Translations under genes and position numbers: made by a program
Notes under the pieces: model-generated
Databases searched by the model: none
What the model was told of the DNA's origin: nothing
What the model saw: only the letters and a program-made list of their open reading frames with translations
NCBI GenBank assembly: GCA_965652565.1
Contig: CBFGWL010000014.1
Location: 1-44,229, forward strand
Reading direction: 5' to 3'
From: RSA11 sp965652565
Lineage (GTDB): Bacteria > Actinomycetota > Thermoleophilia > Solirubrobacterales > 70-9
DNA length: 44,229 nt
Shown: positions 14,821-23,051 of the stretch, one piece after another
Layout: each line of letters opens with the position of its first letter
Position numbering within the stretch: the first letter of the stretch is position 1

Positions 14821-16283
14821 GCGCGCACGTCTCCCGCGCCGCCCGTCTGATCGCGGCGGGCGTCGCGGCCCTGCTGGCAGCGCTGCTCTACCCGGCCGCG
14901 GCGAGCGCGCACGGGATCGTCGCGGTCGAGGACCTGCCGATCCCGCAGTGGCTCTTCGTCTGGGGAGCATCGGTCGTCCTGATCGTGTCCTTCGTGGGGC
15001 TCTCGGTGGGCTGGCAGCGCCCGCGCCTCGAGCGCGATGAGTGGCGCCCCGTCGCACCGTGGCTCTCCCGCCTTCTCATCAACCGGCCGATGGAGGTGCT
15101 GGCCGGGCTGATCGGCGTCGCGCTGCTCGTCGTCACGGTCTGGGCGGGCCTCTACGGGACGGAGGCGCCGGGGCGGAACTTCGCCGTCACCTTCGTCTTC
15201 GTGACGTTCTGGCTGGGCATGGTCGGCCTGAGCCTGCTGTTCGGCGACATCTTCCGCGCCTTCAACCCGTGGCGGGCCATCGCGCGCGTTGCCGCGGGGG
15301 GCTTCAAGCTGATCGCGGGGCAGCAGCCGCCCCCGCCGCTGACCTATCCGGAGCGCCTGGGCCGCTGGCCCGCGGCGATCGGGCTGCTCGCCTTCTTCTG
15401 GCTCGAGCTGATCTACGCGCCCCCGGGCTTCGACAACGTGCAGCTCGGCCCGTACACGGTCGCGATCGCCACGCTGATCTACAGCACCTACACGTTCATC
15501 GGCATGGCCCTGTTCGGGATCGAGAAGTGGCTCGAGCGGGGCGAGACCTTCTCGGTCTTCTACAAGATGTTCGCGAACCTCTCGTGGCTCGAGGTGCGCG
15601 ACGGCGTGCTCGGCCGGCGCCGCTGGCTGGCGGGCGCCAACGGCTGGGGCGACATCCCCGGGTCGGTCGGCTTCGTGCTGATCACGATCGCCGGCACCAC
15701 CTTCGACGGGGCGGCCGAGGGGTTCCTCGTCGAGCCCGTCAACACGGTCACCGACTGGATTGCTGACCTCGGGGCGGGGCCGGTAGCGTCGCTGCGGATC
15801 GCGTACACGATCTTCATGGCGCTCACCGTGGGCGCCGTGTTCGCGATCTACTGGGGCGGCCTGCGTGGCATGGACTCGGTCGAGGGCTCGCCGCCGCTAC
15901 GGACGCTGGGGCGCGCGTTCGCGCACAGCTTCATCCCGATCGGGCTCGCCTACTCGGTGGCCCACTACTTCAGCCTGTTCGTCTTCCAGATCCAGGCGCA
16001 GTTCACCTACCTGCTCTCGGATCCGCTCGGCAACGGGTCGAACTACTTCGGGACCGCGAACAGCGGCATCGACTACACGGTCCTCGGCGCCGAGATGGTC
16101 TGGTACGTGCAGGTCGGCGCGCTCGTCGCCGGCCACGTCGTCGCGCTCGCCATGGGGCACGACAAGGCGCTGGTGACCTACGGCGACGTGCAGCGCGCGA
16201 CCCGCTCGCAGTACTGGATGCTCGCGCTCATGATCGGGTTCACCAGCCTCGGGTTGTTCCTGCTCTCGCAGGCGAACGCCTGA
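14817..16283 (+). CDS. polytopic membrane protein of unknown function, 488 aa
   Basis: About ten to twelve hydrophobic helices after a signal-like N-terminus ending AAASAHGIVAVEDLPIP. Conserved-looking polar patches are LFGDIFRAFNPWRAIAR, FGIEKWLERGE, and a late His pair (AHSFIPIGLAYSVAHYF, VGALVAGHVVALAMGHD). Related actinobacterial proteins are sometimes labelled fenitrothion hydrolase; I recall that name only from general knowledge and would not rely on it. The 4-base overlap with the cupredoxin-like gene and the membrane His residues suggest a metal-linked transport or redox complex. GTG at 14817 is fixed by the overlap. Confidence 0.75.
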   Translation: MSAHVSRAARLIAAGVAALLAALLYPAAASAHGIVAVEDLPIPQWLFVWGASVVLIVSFVGLSVGWQRPRLERDEWRPVAPWLSRLLINRPMEVLAGLIGVALLVVTVWAGLYGTEAPGRNFAVTFVFVTFWLGMVGLSLLFGDIFRAFNPWRAIARVAAGGFKLIAGQQPPPPLTYPERLGRWPAAIGLLAFFWLELIYAPPGFDNVQLGPYTVAIATLIYSTYTFIGMALFGIEKWLERGETFSVFYKMFANLSWLEVRDGVLGRRRWLAGANGWGDIPGSVGFVLITIAGTTFDGAAEGFLVEPVNTVTDWIADLGAGPVASLRIAYTIFMALTVGAVFAIYWGGLRGMDSVEGSPPLRTLGRAFAHSFIPIGLAYSVAHYFSLFVFQIQAQFTYLLSDPLGNGSNYFGTANSGIDYTVLGAEMVWYVQVGALVAGHVVALAMGHDKALVTYGDVQRATRSQYWMLALMIGFTSLGLFLLSQANA

Positions 16284-16320
16284 GCGCACACGTGCGGCGC
16301 GGGGCGCTGGGCGGGCGCGT

Positions 16321-16731
16321 CTAGCGCTCGCCCAGCGTCCTGATGGCCGCGTCGAGCTGCGTCAGCCAGGGCGAGCCGGCCTCGCCCTGGATGGCCAGCA
16401 CGACGTTGGCCGCGCGGTAGCAGACGAGCGTCGCCGCCGACTCGCACCGGTTGTACTCCGCGAGCGCGGCTTCCCCGTCGTCGGCGACGATCAGTGATCC
16501 GGTGGCCTCGTGCTCCTCGTCGCGCGCGGACTGCACGGCGCCGGCGAAGCGCAACTCGTAGACGTCGAGCCCCTCGCGCGTCGACATCAGGGGCTCGCCC
16601 AGAGCCAGTCCAGCGCCCGCCGCGTTCGCCTCCTCGACGAACTCGGTGGGCTCAAACACGCGCTCGCCGCCGCACGCGGCGGCGGCGAGCGCAAGCGTTG
16701 CGAGAGCGATCGTTCTCGCGCGGAGCCTCAT
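16321..16731 (-). CDS. small lipoprotein, 136 aa
   Basis: Lipobox LALAAAACGGE, lipidated Cys at about residue 20, then a soluble domain of about 115 residues with two further cysteines (NRCESAATLVCYRAANVVLAI) that could form a disulfide. No family recognised. ATG at 16731 lies 9 bases after a TAGGCT -10 box. It converges on the polytopic membrane protein gene and is followed on its own strand by no close gene; sufD ends upstream of it on the same strand. Confidence 0.75.
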   Translation of the reverse strand: MRLRARTIALATLALAAAACGGERVFEPTEFVEEANAAGAGLALGEPLMSTREGLDVYELRFAGAVQSARDEEHEATGSLIVADDGEAALAEYNRCESAATLVCYRAANVVLAIQGEAGSPWLTQLDAAIRTLGER

Positions 16732-16740
16732 GGCGGCGCG

Positions 16741-16746
16741 AGCCTA
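16741..16746 (-). promoter_or_regulatory. -10 box of the small lipoprotein gene
   Basis: TAGGCT on the minus strand, 9 bases before the ATG at 16731. Confidence 0.4.
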
Positions 16747-16755
16747 TGCGCCGCG

Positions 16756-18033
16756 TCAGCTCGGCGTATCCAGTAGCTCGGCGAGGCGCCGCTCGAGCGC
16801 GCCGGTGAGCGCGTCGCGGATCGGGCCTTCGATCGTGCGCTCGACGAGCTCCTGGAGGAAGCCGTCGATCACCAGCCGCTTCGCCTCGCCCTCGCTGAGC
16901 CCGTGCGAGCGCAGGTAGTAGAGCTGCTCGGCGTCAACCTGAGCGACCGCCGCCGCGTGCGTGCAGCGCACGTCGTCGGCCTCGATCTCCAGGCCCGGGA
17001 TCGCGTCGGCGTGCGCGCGGTCGGACAGGAGCAGGTTGCGGCTCTCCTGGAACGCGTCCGTGTGCTGGGCGCCGGGATCGACCTTGATCATCCCGCGCCA
17101 CACCGCGGTCGCCTCGTCGGTCAGCACGCCGCGGAACGCGAGGTCGGAGTTCGTGTCCGGCGCGGCGTGCTCCTGCGTCGTGTCGTAGTCCAAGTGCTGG
17201 TGGCCCGCGCCGGCGTAGGCGCCGGTGACCTTCGCCGAGGAGCCCTGGCCCGCCAGCTTGGTCTCCATGCGCACCTTGCCGCGCGCCGAGCCGAAGCCGA
17301 GCGCCACCCAGTCGAGCGATGCGTCGCGACCGACCGAGGCGCGCTGGGTCGCGAAGACCCAGGCCGATTCGGGCAGGTCCTGCCCGCAGACGAAGCGCAG
17401 CGTTGCGCCGTCGCCGACGATCAGCTCGCTGACGCCGTTGAACAGCGCGTCGACCTCCTGGTCGGCGGCGAGGTACTGCTCCCAGATCTCGGCCTCGGCG
17501 CCCTCCTCGAGCACGATGAGCGAGCGCCAGCCGAGCAGCGAGCCGGAGCTGTGCTGGATCGCGCTCAGGCCGATCGGCACGTCCAGGCGCTGCCCGGCGG
17601 GCACGTACACGAACGCACCGCCCGACCAGTTCGCCTCGTTGTGCGCGACGAACACGTCGTCGGTGGGCACGAGTGAGCCGAGGTAACGCTCGACGAGCGC
17701 GGGGTAGGCCTTGACCGCGTCGCTCAGCGGCAGCACGGTCGGCTTCTCGGGCTTATCGGCGCCCGCGGGCTCGGCGAGCTCCGAGCCGAGCGCCTGCGAG
17801 TCGACCTGGCGCAGGAACGCGGCGTCCTCCGGGGTGGGGAGGATGGGCTCCGCCTCCACGGCGGCGGCCCCGTTCAGCCCGGCGGGCCGATAGGCGTTCA
17901 GATCCAGGCCGGAGAGCTCGGTGAACTCCCAGCCCTTCTCCTTCTGATCCGGAAGGCCGAGCTCCTGCGCGCGAGAGGCGCCTGCGCGGCGCCTCTCCTC
18001 CAGCCAGGCCGGTTCCGTGGCCGCGCTAGCCAA
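16756..18033 (-). CDS. sufD: Fe-S cluster assembly protein SufD, 425 aa
   Basis: Partner of SufB in the SufBC2D scaffold that builds Fe-S clusters in the cytoplasm. The SufBD beta-helix core is seen in GGAFVYVPAGQRLDVPIGL, VLEEGAEAEIWEQY, SDLAFRGVLTDEATAVWRGMIKVDPGAQ (in parts) and the C-terminal DVRCTHAAAVAQVDAEQLYYLRSHGLSEGEAKRLVIDGFL region. The start is TTG at 18033: GGAGG lies 6 bases upstream inside sufB and the gene overlaps the sufB stop by a few bases, which shows translational coupling. It is the last gene of the sufU-Rieske-sufB-sufD run. Confidence 0.95.
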   Translation of the reverse strand: MASAATEPAWLEERRRAGASRAQELGLPDQKEKGWEFTELSGLDLNAYRPAGLNGAAAVEAEPILPTPEDAAFLRQVDSQALGSELAEPAGADKPEKPTVLPLSDAVKAYPALVERYLGSLVPTDDVFVAHNEANWSGGAFVYVPAGQRLDVPIGLSAIQHSSGSLLGWRSLIVLEEGAEAEIWEQYLAADQEVDALFNGVSELIVGDGATLRFVCGQDLPESAWVFATQRASVGRDASLDWVALGFGSARGKVRMETKLAGQGSSAKVTGAYAGAGHQHLDYDTTQEHAAPDTNSDLAFRGVLTDEATAVWRGMIKVDPGAQHTDAFQESRNLLLSDRAHADAIPGLEIEADDVRCTHAAAVAQVDAEQLYYLRSHGLSEGEAKRLVIDGFLQELVERTIEGPIRDALTGALERRLAELLDTPS

Positions 18034-19483
18034 TCGAACCCTCCATCTGCAGCTCAATCAGGCGGTTCATCTCGACCGCGTACTCCATCGGCAACTCCTT
18101 CGTGATCGGCTCGATGAAGCCGTTGACGATCATCTTCGAGGCTTCTTCCTCGTCCAGGCCGTGGGCCTGCAGGTAGAAGAGCTGGTCCTCGCCGACCTTG
18201 GACACGGACGCCTCGTGGCCGATGCTCGCGTCGTTCTCGTCGATGCGGATCGTGGGGTAGGTGTCCGAGCGCGACTCCGGGTCGAGCAGGAGCGCGTCGC
18301 AGACCACCTTGGAGCGGGCCTCCGTGGCGCCCTTGGCGACCTCGAGTAGCCCGCGGTAGGTCGCCCGGCCGCCGTCCTTCGAGATGGACTTCGAGAACAC
18401 CGAGGACGTGGTCTTCGGCGCGGCGTGGATGATCTTGCCGCCCGCGTCCTGGTGCTGGTTCGCGCCGGCGAAGGCGATCGAGAGGATCTCGCCGTGGGCC
18501 CGCTCGCCGAGCAGGTAGATCGACGGGTACTTCATCGTGAGCTTGGAGCCCAGGTTGCAGTCGACCCACTCCACCGTCGCGTCCTCGTGGGCGACGGCGC
18601 GCTTGGTGACGAGGTTGTAGACGTTCTGCGACCAGTTCTGGACGGTCGTGTAGCGGACGCGCGCGCCCGGCTTAGCGATGATCTCCACGACCGCGGAGTG
18701 CAGCGAGTCGGTGGAGTAGACCGGCGCGGTGCAGCCCTCGATGTAGTGGACGTCCGAGCCCTCCTCGGCGATGATCAGCGTCCGCTCGAACTGGCCCATG
18801 TTCTCCGTGTTGATCCGGAAGTACGCCTGCAGCGGCATCTCGACCTTGACGCCCTTCGGCACGTAGACGAAGGAGCCGCCCGACCACACGGCCGAGTTCA
18901 GCGCCGCGAGCTTGTTGTCGTTCGGCGGGATCACGGTCGCCCAGTGCTCGCGCACGATGTCCTCGTGCTCGCGCAGCCCGGAGTCCATGTCGAGGAAAAT
19001 CACGCCCTCCTTCTCGAGGTCCTCGCGGACCTGGTGGTAGACGACCTCGCTCTCGTACTGGGCGCCGACCCCGGCGAGGAACTTGCGCTCGGCCTCGGGG
19101 ATGCCCAGGCGGTCGAACGTCTTCTTGATGTCCTCGGGGACCTCGTCCCAGCTGCGGCTGGCGCGCTCGGAGGCGCGGACGAAGTAATGGATGTCGTCCC
19201 AGTCGATCCCGCTCAGGTCACCGCCCCAGGTGGGGGTGGGGCGCTCGACGAAGTGCTCGTACGACTTGATGCGGAACTCGCGCATCCAGGCGGGCTCGTC
19301 CTTGTACTCGGAGATCGCCTCGACGATCTCACGGTTGAGCCCCTTGGGCGCCTTGTAGAGGTAGTTCTCGGGATCGTGGAAGCCGAACTTCTCGGCGTAG
19401 TCGCCGCCGATCTCCTTGAGCGCTGCCTCCTCCTCGGTGAGGACCTTGGTGGATTCGATCGTGGATGTGTCGGGCGTGGTCAT
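18026..19483 (-). CDS. sufB: Fe-S cluster assembly protein SufB, 485 aa
   Basis: Core scaffold subunit of the SUF machine. Family signatures are plain: YKAPKGLNREIVEAISEYK near the N-terminus, PPNDNKLAALNSAVWSGGSFVYVPKG, YFRINTENMGQFERTLIIAEEG, YIEGCTAPVYSTDSLHSAVVE (in parts), ENDASIGHEASVSKVGEDQLFYLQ, and GFIEPITKELPMEYAVEMNRLIELQMEGS at the end. The length is typical for actinobacterial SufB, with no intein (SufB often carries one in mycobacteria). ATG at 19483 is 10 bases after the Rieske gene stop. Product and position agree fully with a SUF operon. Confidence 0.97.
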   Translation of the reverse strand: MTTPDTSTIESTKVLTEEEAALKEIGGDYAEKFGFHDPENYLYKAPKGLNREIVEAISEYKDEPAWMREFRIKSYEHFVERPTPTWGGDLSGIDWDDIHYFVRASERASRSWDEVPEDIKKTFDRLGIPEAERKFLAGVGAQYESEVVYHQVREDLEKEGVIFLDMDSGLREHEDIVREHWATVIPPNDNKLAALNSAVWSGGSFVYVPKGVKVEMPLQAYFRINTENMGQFERTLIIAEEGSDVHYIEGCTAPVYSTDSLHSAVVEIIAKPGARVRYTTVQNWSQNVYNLVTKRAVAHEDATVEWVDCNLGSKLTMKYPSIYLLGERAHGEILSIAFAGANQHQDAGGKIIHAAPKTTSSVFSKSISKDGGRATYRGLLEVAKGATEARSKVVCDALLLDPESRSDTYPTIRIDENDASIGHEASVSKVGEDQLFYLQAHGLDEEEASKMIVNGFIEPITKELPMEYAVEMNRLIELQMEGSIG

Positions 19484-19493
19484 GAGAAGAGCT

Positions 19494-19811
19494 TCAAACC
19501 TCCAGCTTCACTTGGCCGTCCTCTTCGCGCGCCGCGAAAGTCTCGACCGGCATGTAGGCCGGTAAGGAGCGCGGGCGGCCCGTTCGCAGGTCGAAGAGCG
19601 AGCCGTGGCGAGGGCATTCAACAGTACAGGCGGCGGGGTCGAAGGCGCCCTCCGCCAAGGGCCCGTCGTCGTGCGAACAGCGATCTTCGATCGCCATCAA
19701 CTCGCCGCCTGCACAGCGAAAAACGCCGATCTTGCGACCGTCCTCGACGGTCACGAGGCGCATCGCGCCTTCGGGAAGATCATCGGTGTTGCAGACGGTG
19801 ATTTCGGGCAT
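19494..19811 (-). CDS. Rieske [2Fe-2S] ferredoxin, 105 aa
   Basis: Small soluble Rieske-type ferredoxin like those serving non-haem oxygenases. Cluster ligands are Cys45-x-His47 and Cys66-x2-His69 (CSHDDG and CPRHGS). It sits 10 bases before sufB, an arrangement seen in other actinobacterial suf operons, where it may supply electrons for cluster assembly or simply be a client. ATG at 19811 has AGGA about 9 bases upstream and a TAAAAT -10 box at 19838-19843, so the Rieske-sufB-sufD unit can be started separately from sufU. Confidence 0.92.
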   Translation of the reverse strand: MPEITVCNTDDLPEGAMRLVTVEDGRKIGVFRCAGGELMAIEDRCSHDDGPLAEGAFDPAACTVECPRHGSLFDLRTGRPRSLPAYMPVETFAAREEDGQVKLEV

Positions 19812-19837
19812 GCAGATATTCCTACTTTCGAAGTCGG

Positions 19838-19843
19838 ATTTTA
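19838..19843 (-). promoter_or_regulatory. -10 box for Rieske-sufB-sufD
   Basis: TAAAAT on the minus strand in the 196-base gap after sufU. The AT-rich run stands out in GC-rich surroundings. No convincing -35 is seen. Confidence 0.4.
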
Positions 19844-19922
19844 GCTGGGGTGGGCGCGCGACCGCTGGCCGCGGTCCGAGGCCGGGACGCTAGCGACGTT
19901 CGTACACGCCGATGTCCGGGCG

Positions 19923-19964
19923 GCCCTTGCGCTTTTGTCGCGCCGGTCGCCGTAACGCAAGGGC
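19923..19964. terminator. candidate hairpin downstream of sufU
   Basis: GCCCTTGCG (19923-19931) and CGCAAGGGC (19956-19964) are perfect inverted repeats with a 24-base loop. They lie about 45 bases past the sufU stop on the minus strand. There is no T-run, so it could be an attenuator or an mRNA 3'-end stabiliser. Confidence 0.3.
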
Positions 19965-20007
19965 AGTGGACGATTCGGCCGGGCGGGGGCGGCTGACCGG
20001 ACTGGGC

Positions 20008-20439
20008 TCAGAGCCCGGAGCGCGTGGCCTCGGCCGGGTCGCCCTGCAGGCCCTCGTCCTCCCAGTCGGCGGCGTCGCCGAGGCTGGCGGACTTGACGAC
20101 CTTAAGGCCGAGCAGGGCGCACTTCATGCGCGTCGCCGAGATCTCGATGCCGAGGAGGTCCAGCACGAAGTCCTTGGGGAGGCGGAGGAGCTCCTCGCGC
20201 GACATGCCGACGAGCTCGTCCGTGAGCATGGAGGTGGCGGCCGTCGAGATCGCACAGCCCTTGCCCTCGAAGCTCACCTCCGCGACCCGGTCGTTCTCGT
20301 CGAGCCGGATGAAGACGTGCTGCTCGTCGCCACAGAACGGGTTGGTGTCCTCGAAGTCGAGGTCGAACTCCTCCAGGCGCCCGAAATTGTGCGGCCGCTT
20401 GTAGTGCTCGAGGATCTGCTCGCGGTAGAGATCGTCCAC
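20008..20439 (-). CDS. sufU: Fe-S assembly sulfurtransferase SufU, 143 aa
   Basis: Zinc-dependent sulfur acceptor that takes persulfide sulfur from SufS and passes it to SufBCD. Key residues: Cys36 and Asp38 in NPFCGDEQ, Cys62 in GKGCAIS, and Cys107 in RMKCALL, with the typical SufU insertion between the second and third cysteines that separates it from IscU. The N-terminus MDDLYREQILEHYKRPHNFG is characteristic. GTG at 20439 follows a TACCGT -10 box by 8 bases (leaderless). It is separated from sufS by one opposite-strand gene, so it is not co-transcribed with sufC-sufS. Confidence 0.95.
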   Translation of the reverse strand: MDDLYREQILEHYKRPHNFGRLEEFDLDFEDTNPFCGDEQHVFIRLDENDRVAEVSFEGKGCAISTAATSMLTDELVGMSREELLRLPKDFVLDLLGIEISATRMKCALLGLKVVKSASLGDAADWEDEGLQGDPAEATRSGL

Positions 20440-20447
20440 GCACGAAC

Positions 20448-20453
20448 ACGGTA
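20448..20453 (-). promoter_or_regulatory. -10 box, leaderless promoter of sufU
   Basis: TACCGT on the minus strand, 8 bases before the GTG at 20439. Confidence 0.45.
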
Positions 20454-20577
20454 GCGCTCGCCGCCCACGGCCTTCGGCAGGTGGGCGGGATTTCCCCCCG
20501 TAACCCGAGCCCAGGCCGCGCTAGCGTCGCCGCGGCGGCGCATCAGAGCGCCGCATCGACCGACGAGGGGAGCCCCG

Positions 20578-20982
20578 ATGTCCAAACGCAACGTCCGCGG
20601 CGCCTGTGCCGGTGTCGCCCTCGCTCTGGCGTGTGCGTTCGCCGCGGTCGTTCCGGCCGATGCCGGCGACGTGGCGACGTTCGAGACGCGCCTGGGAATG
20701 AGCACGAAGGCGCCCGCGTTCCACGGCAAGGTCCGCTCGGATTCGCGGGCCTGCAAGCGCAACCGGCGCGTGAGGCTGTACCGCAAGCTGCGGCCCGGCA
20801 AGCCGAAGAAGCTGCTCGGCTACGACCGCAGCTCGCGCAAGGGCAAGTGGGCGGTTACCGAGCCGGAGGAGTTCACGCTGCGCTCGGGCCTGTACTGGGC
20901 CGTGGTGTCACGGAAGGTGATCCAGACGCCGGTGACCACGATCTGCACGCGCGACCGCTCGCGGCGGGTGTTCGTGGATTAG
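20578..20982 (+). CDS. secreted basic hypothetical protein, 134 aa
   Basis: A Sec signal peptide (about residues 1-29, ending VPADAGD) is followed by a small Arg/Lys-rich beta domain with two cysteines (SRACKRNRRVRLYRKL and TTICTRDRSRR) likely forming a disulfide. No family recognised. It resembles in style other short basic secreted proteins of this lineage. ATG at 20578 with GAGGGGAG upstream. It lies on the plus strand between sufU and sufS, splitting the suf locus; its stop is 11 bases from the sufS stop. Any link to Fe-S assembly is unlikely for an exported protein. Confidence 0.75.
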   Translation: MSKRNVRGACAGVALALACAFAAVVPADAGDVATFETRLGMSTKAPAFHGKVRSDSRACKRNRRVRLYRKLRPGKPKKLLGYDRSSRKGKWAVTEPEEFTLRSGLYWAVVSRKVIQTPVTTICTRDRSRRVFVD

Positions 20983-20993
20983 CGACCTTGCGG

Positions 20994-22238
20994 CTAGACG
21001 CCGAAGACGCGGCGCGCGTCGTGGAGCGCCTCGACCAGCCGGTCGATCTCCTCGGTCGTCGTGTAGACGCCGAAGCTCGCGCGCGCGGTCGCCGAGACGC
21101 CCAGGCGCTCCATGAGCGGCTGCGCGCAGTGGTGCCCGGCGCGGACGGCGACGCCGTGGCGGTCGAGGATCTCGGAGACGTCGTGGGCGTGGACGCCCTC
21201 GAGCTCGAAGGAGACCGGGCCGATGCGCTCGGGCGAGGGGGGCGGGCCGAACACGGTGAGCCCCGGCACGTCCTCCAGGGCGGCGAGCGCGTACGCGGTC
21301 ACGGCCCGCTCGTGCGCGAGGATCGCCTCCATGCCGATGCCGTCCATCCAGCGCAGCGCAGCGGCCATGCCCACCGCCTGCGAGATCGCCGGCGTGCCGG
21401 CCTCGAAGCGGGCGGGCACGTCGGCCCAGGTGGTGCCCTCCTTGGTGACCTTGCGGATCATCGAGCCGCCCCCGAGGAAGGGCTCCATGCCGCGCAGCAG
21501 CTCAAGCCGGCCCCACAGCGCGCCGATCCCGGTCGGTCCGTAGAGCTTGTGCCCGGTCAGCGCGTAGAAGTCTGCGCCCATCGCGGCGACGTCGATCGGC
21601 ATCTTGGGGGCCGACTGCGCGCCGTCGACCAGGACCAGCGCGCCGGCCCGGTGCGCGCGCCGCGCGATCTCCTCGACCGGGTTGAGCGTGCCGGTCACGT
21701 TGGAGACGTGGGCGACCGCGACGAGCTTCGGCTCGCGCTCCAGCGCCGTGTCGAGCTCGTCCAGGATGAGCTCGCCGTCGTCGTCGATGCCCACCCAGTC
21801 GATCTCGGCTCCGACCCGCGCCGCGAGCTGCTGCCAGGGAACGACGTTCGAGTGGTGCTCGAGCTCGGTGAGCACGATGCGATCGCCGGGGCCCACGTTG
21901 GCGTCGCCCCAGGCGCGCGCGACGAGGTTGATCGCCTCGGTCGCGTTGCGCACGAAGATCACCTCGCGGCGATCGGGCGCACCGATGTGGTCGGCGACCG
22001 TGGCGCGCGCCCCCTCGTAGGCCTGGGTGGCCTCGGCCGAGAGCGTGTGCGCGCCGCGGTGGACGTTGGAATGGTGGCGGCGCTCATAGCGGTCGACCGC
22101 CTGGATGGAGGCGAGCACGCGCTGCGCGCTCGCCCCCGAATCGAGATAGGCGACGGGCTGCCCGTTGACCTCCCGCGCGAGCGCCGGGAAGGCCTCGCGG
22201 ACCTTGGCCAGCGGGAAGGTGGCGGGCGGCGCTGCCAT
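20994..22238 (-). CDS. sufS: cysteine desulfurase SufS, 414 aa
   Basis: Group II PLP-dependent cysteine desulfurase, converting cysteine to alanine and delivering persulfide sulfur to SufU. The PLP lysine is Lys231 in TGHKLYGPTGIG, and the active-site Cys is Cys371 in RAGHHCAQP. Other markers are LDSGASAQ near the N-terminus, HHSNVVPWQ, and VDGAQSAPK. The start ATG overlaps the sufC stop by one base, so sufC and sufS are coupled. Its substrate, cysteine, is supplied by pathways also coded in this window. Confidence 0.96.
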   Translation of the reverse strand: MAAPPATFPLAKVREAFPALAREVNGQPVAYLDSGASAQRVLASIQAVDRYERRHHSNVHRGAHTLSAEATQAYEGARATVADHIGAPDRREVIFVRNATEAINLVARAWGDANVGPGDRIVLTELEHHSNVVPWQQLAARVGAEIDWVGIDDDGELILDELDTALEREPKLVAVAHVSNVTGTLNPVEEIARRAHRAGALVLVDGAQSAPKMPIDVAAMGADFYALTGHKLYGPTGIGALWGRLELLRGMEPFLGGGSMIRKVTKEGTTWADVPARFEAGTPAISQAVGMAAALRWMDGIGMEAILAHERAVTAYALAALEDVPGLTVFGPPPSPERIGPVSFELEGVHAHDVSEILDRHGVAVRAGHHCAQPLMERLGVSATARASFGVYTTTEEIDRLVEALHDARRVFGV

Positions 22239-23002
22239 CAGGCCGCGGCCTCGACCTCCTGCGCGATCCAGCCGTAGCCCTTCTCCTCGAGCTCGCTGAC
22301 GAGCTCGGGGCCACCCTCCTTGACGATCCGGCCCTGGTACATGACGTGGACCTTGTCGGGCTTGATCAGGTGCAGGATGCGCTGGTAGTGGGTGATGATG
22401 AGCGCGCCCATCTCCGGGCCGGCGAACTTGTTCACGCCCTCGGCGACGATGCGCAGCGCGTCGATGTCGAGGCCGGAGTCGGTCTCGTCGAGCACCGCGA
22501 TCTGCGGGCGGAGCATCGCGAGCTGGAGCACCTCCATGCGCTTCTTCTCACCGCCGGAGAACCCGTCGTTCAGGTAGCGGCTGGAGAACTCGCGCGGGAT
22601 GTTGACGAGCTCCATCGCCTCCTCGGTCTCCTTGCGGAAGTCCTTGAGCTTGATCTCCGGCTCGCCCTTGGCCTCGCGATGGGCGTTGACCGCCATGCGC
22701 AGGTACTTGGCGACGGTCACGCCGGGGATCGCGACCGGATACTGGAAGGCCATGAACAGGCCCATCCGCGAGCGGTCTTCGGGGGCGGCGTCGGTGATGT
22801 CCTCGCCCTGGAAGATGATCTCGCCGTCGGTCACCTCGTAGGCGGGGTGGCCCATGACCACGTTCGCCAGGGTGGACTTGCCGGACCCGTTCGGGCCCAT
22901 GAGCGCGTGGATCTCGCCCTTCGAGACCTCGAGGTCGAGGCCCCGCAGGATCTCCTCGTCCTCCACGCTCACGTGCAGGTTGCGAATCTCGAGGTCAGCC
23001 AT
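22238..23002 (-). CDS. sufC: Fe-S assembly ATPase SufC, 254 aa
   Basis: ABC-type ATPase of the SufBCD scaffold. Walker A is MGPNGSGKSTL (about 34-44), the signature is FSGGEKKRMEVLQ, Walker B is IAVLDETDSGLDIDALRIV, and the switch His is in IITHYQRIL. The Q-loop FQYPVAIPGV is typical of SufC. ATG at 23002 has GGAG 13 bases upstream; a better-spaced site is not seen. The 49-base gap to the upstream rrf2-type gene holds three phased TTCAGT repeats, so rrf2, sufC and sufS may form one transcript with an internal control point. Confidence 0.96.
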   Translation of the reverse strand: MADLEIRNLHVSVEDEEILRGLDLEVSKGEIHALMGPNGSGKSTLANVVMGHPAYEVTDGEIIFQGEDITDAAPEDRSRMGLFMAFQYPVAIPGVTVAKYLRMAVNAHREAKGEPEIKLKDFRKETEEAMELVNIPREFSSRYLNDGFSGGEKKRMEVLQLAMLRPQIAVLDETDSGLDIDALRIVAEGVNKFAGPEMGALIITHYQRILHLIKPDKVHVMYQGRIVKEGGPELVSELEEKGYGWIAQEVEAAA

Positions 23003-23008
23003 GCGTCT

Positions 23009-23041
23009 TTCAGTCTCCGTTCAGTTCGTGTTCAGTTCTCG
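23009..23041. repeat. three 11-base phased TTCAGT repeats before sufC
   Basis: TTCAGT begins at 23009, 23020 and 23031, exactly 11 bases apart; full units are TTCAGTCTCCG, TTCAGTTCGTG and TTCAGTTCTCG. They fill most of the rrf2-sufC gap, upstream of sufC on the minus strand (as ACTGAA). One helical turn of spacing suggests a protein binding the same DNA face three times. Confidence 0.55.
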
Positions 23042-23051
23042 TGTCGGCCGC

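Noticed and set aside
20004..20016. Short inverted repeat GGGCTC-A-GAGCCC over the sufU stop
   Set aside because: A one-base loop cannot form a stable hairpin and 6-base dyads are frequent by chance in this GC-rich DNA.
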